Assembly: GCF_009932335.1 (NCBI RefSeq)
Contig: NZ_BLJF01000003.1
Coordinates: forward strand, 124,001 to 188,000
From: Pseudomonas asiatica
Lineage (GTDB): Bacteria; Pseudomonadota; Gammaproteobacteria; Pseudomonadales; Pseudomonadaceae
Direction: 5' to 3'
DNA: 64,000 bases
The stretch's first letter is position 1; every line of letters begins with the position of its first letter. Below the pieces are notes generated by a model. The model had not been told where the DNA came from, ran no database searches, and saw only the letters and a list, made by a program, of their open reading frames with translations. The position numbers and the translations under genes are program-made. Positions 23,865 to 32,114 of this stretch are shown one piece after another.

Positions 23865-23890
23865 GCCAGAAGCCAGGGGCGCTTTGCAGC
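23829..23890 (+). other. attTn7 target: glmS 3' end and insertion point
   Basis: Tn7 TnsD recognises the last part of glmS and directs insertion about 25 bases past the stop. Here the stop ends at 23864, and transposon-type sequence starts near 23890-23891, exactly as expected. The five-base target duplication would be TGCAG or GCAGC (23885-23890); it cannot be confirmed because the far junction lies just beyond the window. The GCCAGGGGC at 23872-23880 looks like the left arm of a hairpin whose partner is missing on this side. Confidence 0.85.
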
Positions 23891-23940
23891 TAGATTTAGG
23901 GAATTAAACCTGTCGCAAGGGAAATAAAGCTGTCGCGGGT
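23891..23940. repeat. glmS-proximal transposon end with two TnsB-type repeats
   Basis: After the outer bases TAGATTTA come two direct copies of an 18-base repeat, GGGAATTAAACCTGTCGC (23899-23916) and GGGAAATAAAGCTGTCGC (23919-23936), with a 20-base period. The same motif is inverted at the other end of the element. Tight spacing is a feature of the Tn7 right end, which also lies next to glmS. I could not identify convincing third or fourth copies here. Confidence 0.85.
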
Positions 23941-24347
23941 AACCCTGTTCGTGACCAATCCGGGTTGGCGGGGTGCAGTGATGCACGCCGTTGTCCCGAC
24001 TTGGAATTACGCCTCAGAATCTAATTGACAGGTGTGTCACGCTGTATAGGCTTGTAGTCGAGGACTGCAACTGCGCATCCGTTGGGACTGGGTACCAGCA
24101 AGGCCCCCCCGCAATTTCGGCAGCAGAGAATGCTGGTTTCTCTGAAGTAGTGACGACGGGCATAGCCGGTCGGATTCTGAACCCAAGGTCGCAAGGCTGG
24201 GAGTTAAAGGATCGCTGCGACTACTCCTCGAACCTTCCGAAAAGGCACCTTTGGGTGCCTTTTTTACACCTTATTTCTGGCAATGTTTGCTCAACCGCAA
24301 CCTTTGAACGATGACGCGGGATCAGTCGCTGAGGGGCCAACCCATCC
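23941..24347 (+). ncRNA. Gene-free stretch with a possible terminator-ended small RNA
   Basis: No convincing protein-coding frame is present between the transposon end and tniQ. A perfect -35 box TTGACA (24025-24030) is followed 16 bases later by a weak -10 (TAGGCT, 24047-24052). A strong terminator sits at 24241-24265. Between them are several self-complementary stretches (GTCGCA/TGCGAC at 24188-24221, AAGGT/ACCTT around them, CAGCA/TGCTG near 24121-24136). Together they could form a transcript of about 200 bases. I do not recognise it as a known RNA family; a leader of tniQ or a decayed region are alternatives. Confidence 0.3.
24241..24265 (+). terminator. Rho-independent terminator inside the glmS-proximal end
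   Basis: A perfect nine-base stem, AAAGGCACC and GGTGCCTTT, encloses the loop TTTG and ends in a T run. It would stop transcription entering from glmS or from the candidate small RNA before tniQ. Confidence 0.88.
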
Positions 24348-25262
24348 ATGCTGTTGCGTATCCAACCTGATGAATCTTTGCGCTCATATGTTGACCGCAA
24401 TTTGCTCGTGAATTTTATGGACTGGAGGGTAGACAGGTTACGATGGCTTTCTGAAGGGGAGATTACTCACCAAGCAGTTAAGGTGATCGCCTCAACGATG
24501 GGTTGGCAAGGATGCTATGGCTTCAACCGCTTGCTGCACGAACACACTCAATTGCCCCTGCAGTTTGTTATCAGGGATACCCGAGATGCCAGTTATTCTC
24601 GAACGGCGTATCTCAAACCCCGAATGGCGATTACTAATTCCGACTTGCACGCCTACTGCCCGGAATGCGTCAGGCAGGACGTGCAGGATTTGGGCTTTTC
24701 CTACTGGCGACGAAATTTCCCTGATCATGTGAGCGTGTGTGCCACACACAATGTGGTGCTGCTGTCCACTTGCCCATATTGCGATCAACCTTTCTCATCA
24801 AAAGGCCACAATCTCGATGTGATGTGGAGAAAGTGTTCTGGGCGACACCTCGGTAACGCAGAGAGCGTAATGAACTTGGATGAAGATGCTCTCAAACATG
24901 CTCGCTTCGTAGAAGCGCTATGCGCTTATGAATTCTCCATTTCAATCCATTCTGCAGTGGCCATTCTCTCCGATAAGTTGCGCAGCCTCAAGAAACTGAC
25001 GAAGCGGATGAAATCTGAGCGGACAGCCATGATTGAGTATCTCGATCGGATTTCAAATAATTTGGAAGAAAAAAGATTTGAGAGTCCTGTTGTAAAGACG
25101 GAATTTTTCCCCGAAGAAATTTTGAAAATCGTGGTTTATGCCTATGAGACTTTCGATGAATTTGTTGTTGATTTGTACGAGTATGATAAAGATTTGATTC
25201 CTATTGAGTCTCTATGGCGAAATTATGGTAATGGTAGGTATGCGACCACTTGTCGGGAATAG
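24348..25262 (+). CDS. tniQ: Short TniQ-family transposition protein
   Basis: The 304-residue protein has the TniQ/TnsD zinc-binding layout: CPEC (Cys104/Cys107) followed by YWRRNFPDHVSVCATH (Cys131, His134) and CPYC (Cys142/Cys145). TniQ proteins connect the TnsC AAA+ ring to a target-recognition module. It is much shorter than the TnsD-like protein encoded opposite and lacks that long C-terminal DNA-binding region. Its last third is charged, unusual and AT-rich (about 25000-25260), unlike neighbouring DNA. Its 3' end faces the tnsD-like gene with only 27 bases between the stops. Which target it serves is not evident. Confidence 0.8.
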   Translation: MLLRIQPDESLRSYVDRNLLVNFMDWRVDRLRWLSEGEITHQAVKVIASTMGWQGCYGFNRLLHEHTQLPLQFVIRDTRDASYSRTAYLKPRMAITNSDLHAYCPECVRQDVQDLGFSYWRRNFPDHVSVCATHNVVLLSTCPYCDQPFSSKGHNLDVMWRKCSGRHLGNAESVMNLDEDALKHARFVEALCAYEFSISIHSAVAILSDKLRSLKKLTKRMKSERTAMIEYLDRISNNLEEKRFESPVVKTEFFPEEILKIVVYAYETFDEFVVDLYEYDKDLIPIESLWRNYGNGRYATTCRE

Positions 25263-25289
25263 CTGACTGAGCGTTGCTGCACTTGCATG

Positions 25290-26924
25290 TTAAGTCTTGG
25301 TCGATTGGGTAACAATTTCTAGTAGGTTTCGTGCTTCTGGGTAGCGATTCCTTTTTTCTAGGCACCGATGCAGTGTGGGCACCAACGCGAAAATATGACT
25401 AGCTCGAACAGGGAAATTCGTGGCCGAGTATTTCAGTCTTTGAATGCTCAATTCAATTGATTCGCATAGTTGCCTGTCGCGAGCACTCCAATCGATTTTT
25501 TGATTGTTGCCTACGCGACCACTTGGCATCCGCTTAGTTTGAGCCATCAACCAGTCATTATCGTTCCGGTATAGCCATTGATAGACCTTGGGGAGCATTG
25601 ATCTCAGGCTTTTCGGACTGGCGTCTGGATTCATGCCGATGGCGCTAACCCACTCCGCACGGTGATTGTGTAGCAGTAGCTCCCTGCGCTGAGTTGTCCA
25701 AGCAGCCATCAGTAGAGGATCAGCACTTAGGATCCTGTTTATTGTAGAAACCGAAACGTCATATCGTTCCGCTATGGAATGTTTCTCCACTCCTTTGCCC
25801 AAGCAACCCAAGATTTGTTCCCGAAGCTCGGGTTTCAGCTTTTTAGGCTTCAGTTTTTTGAAGACTCTATCCCTGATTTCCTGACCTTTAAATCGGTGTG
25901 CTGCTTTATCGCCTACTGCTCGTCTTCCGTGGTCTGGAGACTGTACTGGGGTTTCCTGATCCCCTGGAGACTGAAATCTTTTTAACGCACATAAAAACGG
26001 CGCAAACTCGCCGAATATACAGGTGATCAAAATCAGATGTTTGAGCGGATGGGAGTAAACGCGCGGTGTACGGGTCAGACTCTGTATAAAAGTTTCAGCT
26101 CTCTTTGGAGTGGTCGGAAGCGAGGCCAGTGGAAGATACGGTTGCAGTTGTGAAGCGAACGAAGCTAGGTCTGCTTGGGCATCAAAGCATGCTTCTGTAT
26201 TGACTGAGAGGCGACGAATAGCTTCGTTATAAGCAGCCGTGACATTTTCTGGACGAAATTGCTCAGAAATGCCTAGCTTGGCTAACTCAATCACTGAGTG
26301 TCCTAAACGCTTGAGGGTTTGTACCACTGTCGGGCATACGGGCTGCTCTGCAACGCTCGCTATTAGGTGCTCGGCAGGTAATACCCAGTGCGCAGAGTCC
26401 GACCACTGCCGGTTGGCCGAGCAAATCCTGATGAGAGTTCCGTGCTTAGGGCATAACGTGACGCCTGGATACTGATGGGACAGGTGCCAGTAGGCGACCC
26501 CATGATTGATACGGTCTTCCCTTAAACATTCGAGGCATGCTTTCAATGGGTGCTCTGCGCCAAAGCGACCGGTCACCAGACCCAGGCGATATTTTAAGGT
26601 GCCCAAAGAATTGTTTGAAACTGTATGAAAGACGTCGTCAATTCTTTCCTTGGATTGAAAAGGAAAAAACAACGGCAATATCGTATGTTCTGTAATGATG
26701 TTGAATGGGCTTCCCCATACTTCTTTGGCTTTTTGGGGCAAAGAGTTTAGTCTGCTAGGAAAGTCATGCTGCACACTACTTGATCCCTCACCAAATAGCC
26801 ATGCAGTGGTGCTAGCCTTAGTAACGTGGCACATAAAACGATGCTGACGACAACAAATACTGAAAAAGGTCTCATCCGGTAGCCATCGAACGACAGGGAC
26901 AGATGCATTTGCAGAATCAGCCAT
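25290..26924 (-). CDS. tnsD: TnsD-like target-selection protein (attTn7 recognition)
   Basis: The 544-residue protein (ATG 26924, with a possible TTG four codons upstream) has an N-terminal TniQ domain with zinc ligands CLEC (Cys130/Cys133) and LCPKHG (Cys158/His161). A long C-terminal region (about 200-544) resembles TnsD, with HPLKHLILITCIFG near 293. A helix-turn-helix-like segment near 375-395 reads KHSIAERYDVSVSTINRIL. TnsD of Tn7 binds the 3' end of glmS and recruits TnsC. Since the element sits precisely in attTn7, this is the protein most likely to have put it there. It diverges from tnsABC across a 629-base regulatory region. Confidence 0.88.
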   Translation of the reverse strand: MADSANASVPVVRWLPDETFFSICCRQHRFMCHVTKASTTAWLFGEGSSSVQHDFPSRLNSLPQKAKEVWGSPFNIITEHTILPLFFPFQSKERIDDVFHTVSNNSLGTLKYRLGLVTGRFGAEHPLKACLECLREDRINHGVAYWHLSHQYPGVTLCPKHGTLIRICSANRQWSDSAHWVLPAEHLIASVAEQPVCPTVVQTLKRLGHSVIELAKLGISEQFRPENVTAAYNEAIRRLSVNTEACFDAQADLASFASQLQPYLPLASLPTTPKRAETFIQSLTRTPRVYSHPLKHLILITCIFGEFAPFLCALKRFQSPGDQETPVQSPDHGRRAVGDKAAHRFKGQEIRDRVFKKLKPKKLKPELREQILGCLGKGVEKHSIAERYDVSVSTINRILSADPLLMAAWTTQRRELLLHNHRAEWVSAIGMNPDASPKSLRSMLPKVYQWLYRNDNDWLMAQTKRMPSGRVGNNQKIDWSARDRQLCESIELSIQRLKYSATNFPVRASHIFALVPTLHRCLEKRNRYPEARNLLEIVTQSTKT

Positions 26925-27553
26925 TTCCCTCACCAAACGCTTGTCGTTTTCAACATTTTATTTGATTGGGGCTAAACCCTTAAATTATCAGTTGAGATAA
27001 GGGGGTGAAGATATATATCCGATGGGTGTGAGGCGCACGGTTGATCTAGATAATGACCCAAGCTGGACAATTTTGAATCCAGTCGCGACCCAGAGAGGGA
27101 TGACTTTTCAGTTGTCACCCTGTTAACCACGGCGGTAACATACCCTGCTAAGCGAAGCGCTTTAAAATGTGCACACAGATACGTGTACACCCAGCGAATC
27201 CATTGCAGATAGCTGCTAACTATGTCCTAGATTCTTAACACGTATGAATAATAAGGAAGTATTGAATGAAATCTGACTAGTTAATTAGCGCTAGAATTCA
27301 GATAGACAAAGGCCCAAGTGCGACCTTGGGCCTCTGTGGATAAGTCAGAATTTAGCGACCTGACCTTTCCATTGTCTATTCCGAACATGCGGGACGTCAA
27401 GTCCTGCAGGGCTTCGTTCATCCACAAGAAGGTGAGCGTTATCCACAACCCGCACTCTTGGGTACGCCCGGGAGGCAAGGGCTATAGGGGCATCCAGCAA
27501 ATTATCCCCAGGCTGGATGACGATCCTAGGTCCGTAGACATTGGACTGTATTG
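26925..27553. promoter_or_regulatory. Regulatory region between tnsD and tnsABC
   Basis: This 629-base gap holds no convincing gene. It contains several inverted repeats: TTATC/GATAA at 26985-27000; a perfect nine-base-arm hairpin AGGCCCAAG/CTTGGGCCT at 27310-27333; and CATCCAGC/GCTGGATG at 27491-27519, only 35 bases before tnsA. It also holds the DnaA-box cluster listed separately. In Tn7, TnsB binds near its own promoter and represses it; whether any of these repeats is such a site is unknown. A 65-codon frame on the minus strand (27281-27478) overlaps all of this and looks accidental. Confidence 0.6.
27335..27447. promoter_or_regulatory. DnaA-box cluster upstream of tnsA
   Basis: Two perfect TTATCCACA boxes occur about 100 bases apart, at 27335-27343 (minus strand) and 27439-27447 (plus strand). 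A one-mismatch copy TCATCCACA is at 27418-27426. They lie 107-219 bases before the tnsA start. Outside oriC and the mnmG upstream region I noted no comparable intergenic grouping, although single box-like words occur elsewhere. DnaA control of transposase expression is an inference. Confidence 0.6.
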
Positions 27554-28516
27554 ATGACTTTGCAGGAGAGATTTGCCCTCATCAGGAGCCGACAAGCTCA
27601 CTTCGCGTGGGGCGATATCTACACGCCTTCGATTTTAGCGGTTCCACGAGAAGCCCCTAAGGGCTCTCGTATCAGCAGAATGAATAGCCGGAAGCTCGGC
27701 CGTGCGATTCACTCGCTGTCCACCCCAGAAGCGGTGTTCGCACAGCTCGCGCTCTTCCATCCTCAGCTGCTCGATATTCACGAGCAGAAGATGCTGTGGC
27801 CATATCACGCCCCGCATCCATTGCACGGGCATCCACTCACCAAAGGACATTTTTCTCATCCTGTCACTGGGACGATGGAAATTGCCAAGCAAATTGGCTT
27901 CAAGCATCACCAGGTGGTGATTACCACTAAAGCTGGTAGCCGACAGAGAATGCCCTTTCCCTATCAGGGGGACCTTTTACTGTATTTGATGGGTTCAGAT
28001 GGGAAACCCTACGCGGTCAATTGGACGGTGAAGGATCAAGCTCATGCCTTCAGCGAGAGGCGCTACTCAGCAGCCAAGACCCCTAATCAGCAAAAAAAGG
28101 ACCGTGATCATGCTGAGCTACGCACAGCCCTAGAGCAACTGCATTACGCAAGCGGCGGTATCAGGACCGTGCAAATGTCTTTGGATCGTCTGGACCCGAT
28201 CGTCATGGGCAATCTCGATCTGCTATTTCCGATGCATGGCTTGCCGCTGACCCACGACCCCGAGCTGCTCAGGGAGTTTAGCGCTGAGATTGAGGGCGCT
28301 GTGCATGCTGGGGCCTTGATCCACCCCATCATTTACCGGTATGCAGCCCGATGGGGTAAGCGTGACCAGTTTATTGCGAAGGTCTACCAAGACATCTGGG
28401 ACCGAAAGCTGCCAGTAAATTTCTTCAAGCCGATTCTGATCGACCATCCTCTCGATACCGACGGTGGTGATCTGCTGGCAGCCTACGGCAAATTTTTCTT
28501 GGAGATTGAGCCGTGA
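27554..28516 (+). CDS. tnsA: TnsA-like transposase subunit (5'-end endonuclease)
   Basis: TnsA is a restriction-enzyme-like nuclease that cuts the non-transferred strands so that Tn7 moves by cut and paste. In the 320-residue product the expected acidic and basic residues are visible: Glu59 (STPEAVF), Asp140 (YQGDLLLYL) and Lys160 (NWTVK), the E-D-K pattern of the Tn7 TnsA active site. I use ATG 27554; a TTG one codon earlier is also possible, and there is no strong ribosome-binding site for either. The stop overlaps the tnsB start (GTGA). An intact active site suggests cut-and-paste rather than replicative transposition. Confidence 0.88.
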   Translation: MTLQERFALIRSRQAHFAWGDIYTPSILAVPREAPKGSRISRMNSRKLGRAIHSLSTPEAVFAQLALFHPQLLDIHEQKMLWPYHAPHPLHGHPLTKGHFSHPVTGTMEIAKQIGFKHHQVVITTKAGSRQRMPFPYQGDLLLYLMGSDGKPYAVNWTVKDQAHAFSERRYSAAKTPNQQKKDRDHAELRTALEQLHYASGGIRTVQMSLDRLDPIVMGNLDLLFPMHGLPLTHDPELLREFSAEIEGAVHAGALIHPIIYRYAARWGKRDQFIAKVYQDIWDRKLPVNFFKPILIDHPLDTDGGDLLAAYGKFFLEIEP

Positions 28517-30522
28517 TCACGGGCGCTAGGTTATTTGCGCCTGAAGGTTATCGGAGCCTTGTCAAAGGCCACTATTACCATTTCCTGAACAGTGATGCGG
28601 TCCACAACCGGGTGCGCTTGGTGGAGTTCAGTGATCTAGCGAAAGACGTGCGCACCACCTTGATCACCCTCACAAGGTTCGAGTTCGAAGAAGCGCTCGA
28701 AGCGGGTGCGCTGCTGGCGTCAGGGGAGACGGACAAATTTCCGCCATGGCTGGAACCGATTAAGGGGATCGCAATTTCAGATCGTGAAACGAAGCGGGTT
28801 TCTGCTAAGGAAACCTACGACCAAAAGGTCAACCGCCGTTTTCTGGCTATCTCAGGCCTGATGGTTCGTCTCCAGGAGGTTCTAGCCAGTGACGATCCGG
28901 ACGCTGTAATTAACGCTCATGCCAAAAGCCAGTCGCCTCAGCAAAATGCAGCTCGCTTGAGGTTGTGGTTCTACACTTACATTACTTTTGGACAAAACAA
29001 GTGGGCTCTCATGCCTCCCCTGCACCGCATCGGGAGGTGGGACAGGGAGGGGCCGGGGAAATTACGCAGGCTGGGCCGGCCATCACCCAATGGCAAAGAG
29101 TGGGGTTACCGGGCCGATAGCGCCATGAGGGAAAGAATCCTTTCTGCGTATCTTAGGTTCCGTTCCGCTGACAAAACATATAGTCAAGTTTACCGAAAAA
29201 TCCTTACAGAGGAATTTGGTTGCGTTTCCGTTGAACGAAATGGAGTAGCATTTTTCATCAATCGTAAAGGGCACCCATTTCCAACTATTGACCAAGTGCG
29301 TTACTGCATCGAACAACAAGTTAGCGCTAAAGAGAAATCTATTGGCGTAAGAGGTAAACAAAAGACCCGCGACCAGAGCGGCAGTTTGGGCAGTTTCTCA
29401 GAACGCTTGACGAATCTAAATCAGCAGGTCGAGTTTGATGGTTACTACATAGTTGAAAAACTTTCGGGCCTGACAGAGGGTAGCCCCGTTGACGGATTTT
29501 GCGTCGTTCGTGCCGTGTGTGGATTGTCCGGAATGGTGGTTGGCATTGGATTTGCCGAAGGTAAAGAAACCAAAGAAGCTTATCGGATGTGTCTGTTTTC
29601 CATGGCTGTCGACAAAGTATGGTTTTGTGGGCTTTTCGGAGTAACCATCAAACCGGACTGGTGGCCCTGCGAAGGCTTGGCAGGTGGGCTGGTGTTTGAT
29701 CGAGGTCCTGCAGCAGCCCTGGACACGGAGCCTGAGATCCACTGGCTAGGCACACTTGAAAATACGCCAGTTTTTTCTGGCCAGTCTAAAGCTACGGTTG
29801 AGTCATCGCACCCGCGAGCAAAATCCGACCTCGATCAACCCACCTATGTTCATAGCACACTGAATTTTGTCCAAATGGCCCGCAGGGAGATTCACCAAGT
29901 CCTGAAAGACAACCGGTCGTCTGACGCAAGTGGCCGCATGGAAACCGAAATGTATTGGTGCGGAATAAAGCCCACCCCGCTGGGTATCTGGAATTACTGG
30001 GACAGCCGCTTCCGTAATTCTGCAATCGGGATGCAGCAAGAGGTTGCCATAAAGAGCTTCCTGTCTGTGCACCCGGCCGTTGTACGTCAAGACGCAGTCT
30101 ATCTGTACGGGCGCAAGTATAGGTCTGTTGATTTGATCAATACCGGGATATTTGATCGAGTTGCTAGGAGCAGCGTTATTGAAGTTGATGTATATGTACT
30201 GACTATGTGCGTTCGGCATATATGGATTGAGGTAGGAGGCACACTGTTCGAACTGGACTTTGTAACGACGCAAAGGACCGTTGACGGTGATCGGGACATA
30301 TCATTACGTGATCTTCAGTCACTAGATGCCTTAAGGCGAAAATCTCAAACTTTGCTTCGTAATGAGATGCCGGCAATTCATCAATTTCACGATGATAGAT
30401 TCAAAGAAGATACCGGTGAAGAGTGTAAAGGTGGCGTGAGAAGAATTGGTCGACCACCTAAATCGGCATCTGCGCAGCGAGATACAGATGACTATGATCG
30501 ATTCCGAGGTAAAGCCAAATGA
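28513..30522 (+). CDS. tnsB: TnsB-like DDE transposase
   Basis: TnsB binds the terminal repeats and joins the 3' transposon ends to target DNA. The 669-residue protein has the order of the TnsB/TniA family. The likely catalytic triad is Asp309 (VEFDGYY), Asp396 (LVFDRG) and Glu430 (ATVESSH), with 33 residues between the last two as in DDE integrases. The N-terminal 250 residues should hold the end-binding helix-turn-helix domains; the C-terminal tail is charged. It starts at GTG and overlaps tnsA by four bases and tnsC by four bases, so the three are translationally coupled. Confidence 0.9.
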   Translation: MITGARLFAPEGYRSLVKGHYYHFLNSDAVHNRVRLVEFSDLAKDVRTTLITLTRFEFEEALEAGALLASGETDKFPPWLEPIKGIAISDRETKRVSAKETYDQKVNRRFLAISGLMVRLQEVLASDDPDAVINAHAKSQSPQQNAARLRLWFYTYITFGQNKWALMPPLHRIGRWDREGPGKLRRLGRPSPNGKEWGYRADSAMRERILSAYLRFRSADKTYSQVYRKILTEEFGCVSVERNGVAFFINRKGHPFPTIDQVRYCIEQQVSAKEKSIGVRGKQKTRDQSGSLGSFSERLTNLNQQVEFDGYYIVEKLSGLTEGSPVDGFCVVRAVCGLSGMVVGIGFAEGKETKEAYRMCLFSMAVDKVWFCGLFGVTIKPDWWPCEGLAGGLVFDRGPAAALDTEPEIHWLGTLENTPVFSGQSKATVESSHPRAKSDLDQPTYVHSTLNFVQMARREIHQVLKDNRSSDASGRMETEMYWCGIKPTPLGIWNYWDSRFRNSAIGMQQEVAIKSFLSVHPAVVRQDAVYLYGRKYRSVDLINTGIFDRVARSSVIEVDVYVLTMCVRHIWIEVGGTLFELDFVTTQRTVDGDRDISLRDLQSLDALRRKSQTLLRNEMPAIHQFHDDRFKEDTGEECKGGVRRIGRPPKSASAQRDTDDYDRFRGKAK

Positions 30523-31850
30523 ATGAGGCCATTGCGAGTTGGTTCGACGGCTGCCAAACGGCTGATCAGGTCCGCCAGATCATCACGCGTCGACCTGAGC
30601 CATTGGAAAGTCTGTACGAAATTGAACCTCGGTTGGCGGCAGAGGTGCTGTTTCAAGCATTGCGTGAATCGTTCATTCCCAACGCATTTACGATTGAGTT
30701 CATCCAGGAGATGGTGGGGCGCGCAGCGCTGCATGCGCGAGCATTGTTCTCTTCTGAGCGCGAGTACGCCCGAGGGCTCTATGAAGCACCTGCAGTCGAT
30801 GCTGTGCCGGTGTGTTTTACAGGGCTTGCAGGGGTTGGGAAGAGCCAGACCATTGCTGCGCTGCGCAAGGTTCTGCCTGGCCCCGTTGATCTGTCCTGCG
30901 ATCACTTCCAGGGTGAGCTACCGTTGCGGTCGCATTGGTATGCAAGCGCCCGAGGTACCACCAATGCTAAGGCCCTTCTTCGAGAGTTCGTTGAGTTGCC
31001 TCTGTCGCGACTGACCGTTGCTGAGCTGCTGAGTGAATGCCGGCGTAGGGCGAATCGTGATGGGGTATCGTTAGTCATCCTGGATGAAATGCAGTACATC
31101 CAAAAGGGGCTTGGTGCAGCGAAGGTTACCGATATCCTCTTGAACATGGCTGGTATCGGTCCGCCAATGGTCTACGTGTGCAATTACAGCTTGGGTCACA
31201 AGTTGTTTGAGAGAAACAATGAGGATCAGCAGCGCTTGCTGACGGACCCAAGAATCATGCTTCCCGATGAGCCTGGCAGTTCCGACTGGAAAGCTTTCAT
31301 TGATGAATGTGTTCGCGTGGGCAATGGCGCGATTCGCGGTAATCAGGGTGAATTGGCAAGGGAAATTTACCGTTGCACCTTCGGTATCAAGCGCCTGGCG
31401 GTGGAGTTGTTGAAGCAGGCGTACATTGAGTGCCGCAGTGCAGGCCGTCATGCGGCCTCCCTTCAAGACATCGGCCATGCTTACCGCTCAGCGGCTTACA
31501 CGTCCAGTGCCAAACAGGTCGAACACCTTCAAAAATTGGCTCTGGGTGGTCGGGTGTCCAAACAGCATCCAGACCTGCGGTGTCCGTTTGACCTGCCAGC
31601 CGCGTTCACGTCCAACGTAGTGAAATTTGCGCGAGCTGAACGGCAGGACCGAGTCACCCAGAAGGTTTTCGACTCATCGCTCACTGCGTCGGAACGATCT
31701 GTAAAAAAGCAACTTGATGCCTCAGCGAATGCTCTGCAGAAGCCGACTGCGCGCCCGCGGCGGACTCCGGTTGAGGAGCTCTCCGAGGAAGAGCAGGCCA
31801 AAGCTTTCTTTGCCTTGATGGAGGACGACAAGGACCCCAAACCCAAGTGA
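30519..31850 (+). CDS. tnsC: TnsC-like AAA+ ATPase, transposition regulator
   Basis: TnsC oligomerises on target DNA and passes the target signal from TnsD/TniQ to TnsAB; it also mediates target immunity. The 443-residue protein has Walker A GLAGVGKS (102-109) and Walker B LVILDEMQYI (Asp189/Glu190). A C-terminal tail rich in charged residues may be the TnsA/TnsB contact region. It is slightly shorter than Tn7 TnsC. It ends the tnsABC operon; a long palindrome follows 41 bases downstream, and no tnsE-like gene does. Confidence 0.9.
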   Translation: MNEAIASWFDGCQTADQVRQIITRRPEPLESLYEIEPRLAAEVLFQALRESFIPNAFTIEFIQEMVGRAALHARALFSSEREYARGLYEAPAVDAVPVCFTGLAGVGKSQTIAALRKVLPGPVDLSCDHFQGELPLRSHWYASARGTTNAKALLREFVELPLSRLTVAELLSECRRRANRDGVSLVILDEMQYIQKGLGAAKVTDILLNMAGIGPPMVYVCNYSLGHKLFERNNEDQQRLLTDPRIMLPDEPGSSDWKAFIDECVRVGNGAIRGNQGELAREIYRCTFGIKRLAVELLKQAYIECRSAGRHAASLQDIGHAYRSAAYTSSAKQVEHLQKLALGGRVSKQHPDLRCPFDLPAAFTSNVVKFARAERQDRVTQKVFDSSLTASERSVKKQLDASANALQKPTARPRRTPVEELSEEEQAKAFFALMEDDKDPKPK

Positions 31851-31891
31851 TGGTGTGGCGAAGAATTCCGTTCGCGGGCCCTATGATTGCT

Positions 31892-31960
31892 GGCGTGTAA
31901 ACCTATTTTTTTCACTGTTAACCAGAGTGGTTTACAGTGAAAAAAACAGGTTTACACGCC
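31892..31960. repeat. Near-perfect palindrome with 33-base arms after tnsC
   Basis: The left arm (31892-31924) starts GGCGTGTAAACCTATTTTTT and the right arm (31928-31960) is its reverse complement with two mismatches; the loop is only GAG. No T run follows either arm, although each arm holds an internal run of seven T or A. The position suggests the end of the tnsABC transcript. A bidirectional terminator, a long RNA hairpin, a protein-binding site, or two fused inverted repeats left by a lost small element are all possible. Confidence 0.85.
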
Positions 31961-32114
31961 TGAGTTAGCGAGGGGCAGGTACACCAGGATAGAGCACCTG
32001 AGCTCGGATGCATCTCCGACGCCGCTGAAATGTGCTATCACGTGCCAGTACAAGCATGTCCAGATTCGCGTCATGCATTGGCGTTAGACAGTTAACTCCA
32101 GGTACAAAGATCTT

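Noticed and set aside
23941..23960. A third TnsB-type repeat at the glmS-proximal end (CCCTGTTCG)
   Set aside because: Similarity is limited to a few bases and the spacing breaks the 20-base period.
24181..24240. tRNA-like segment before the terminator
   Set aside because: No cloverleaf, T-loop or anticodon stem can be drawn; kept only as part of a possible structured RNA.
27281..27478. 65-codon minus-strand frame upstream of tnsA
   Set aside because: It coincides with the DnaA boxes and hairpin, has no ribosome-binding site and has no recognisable sequence.
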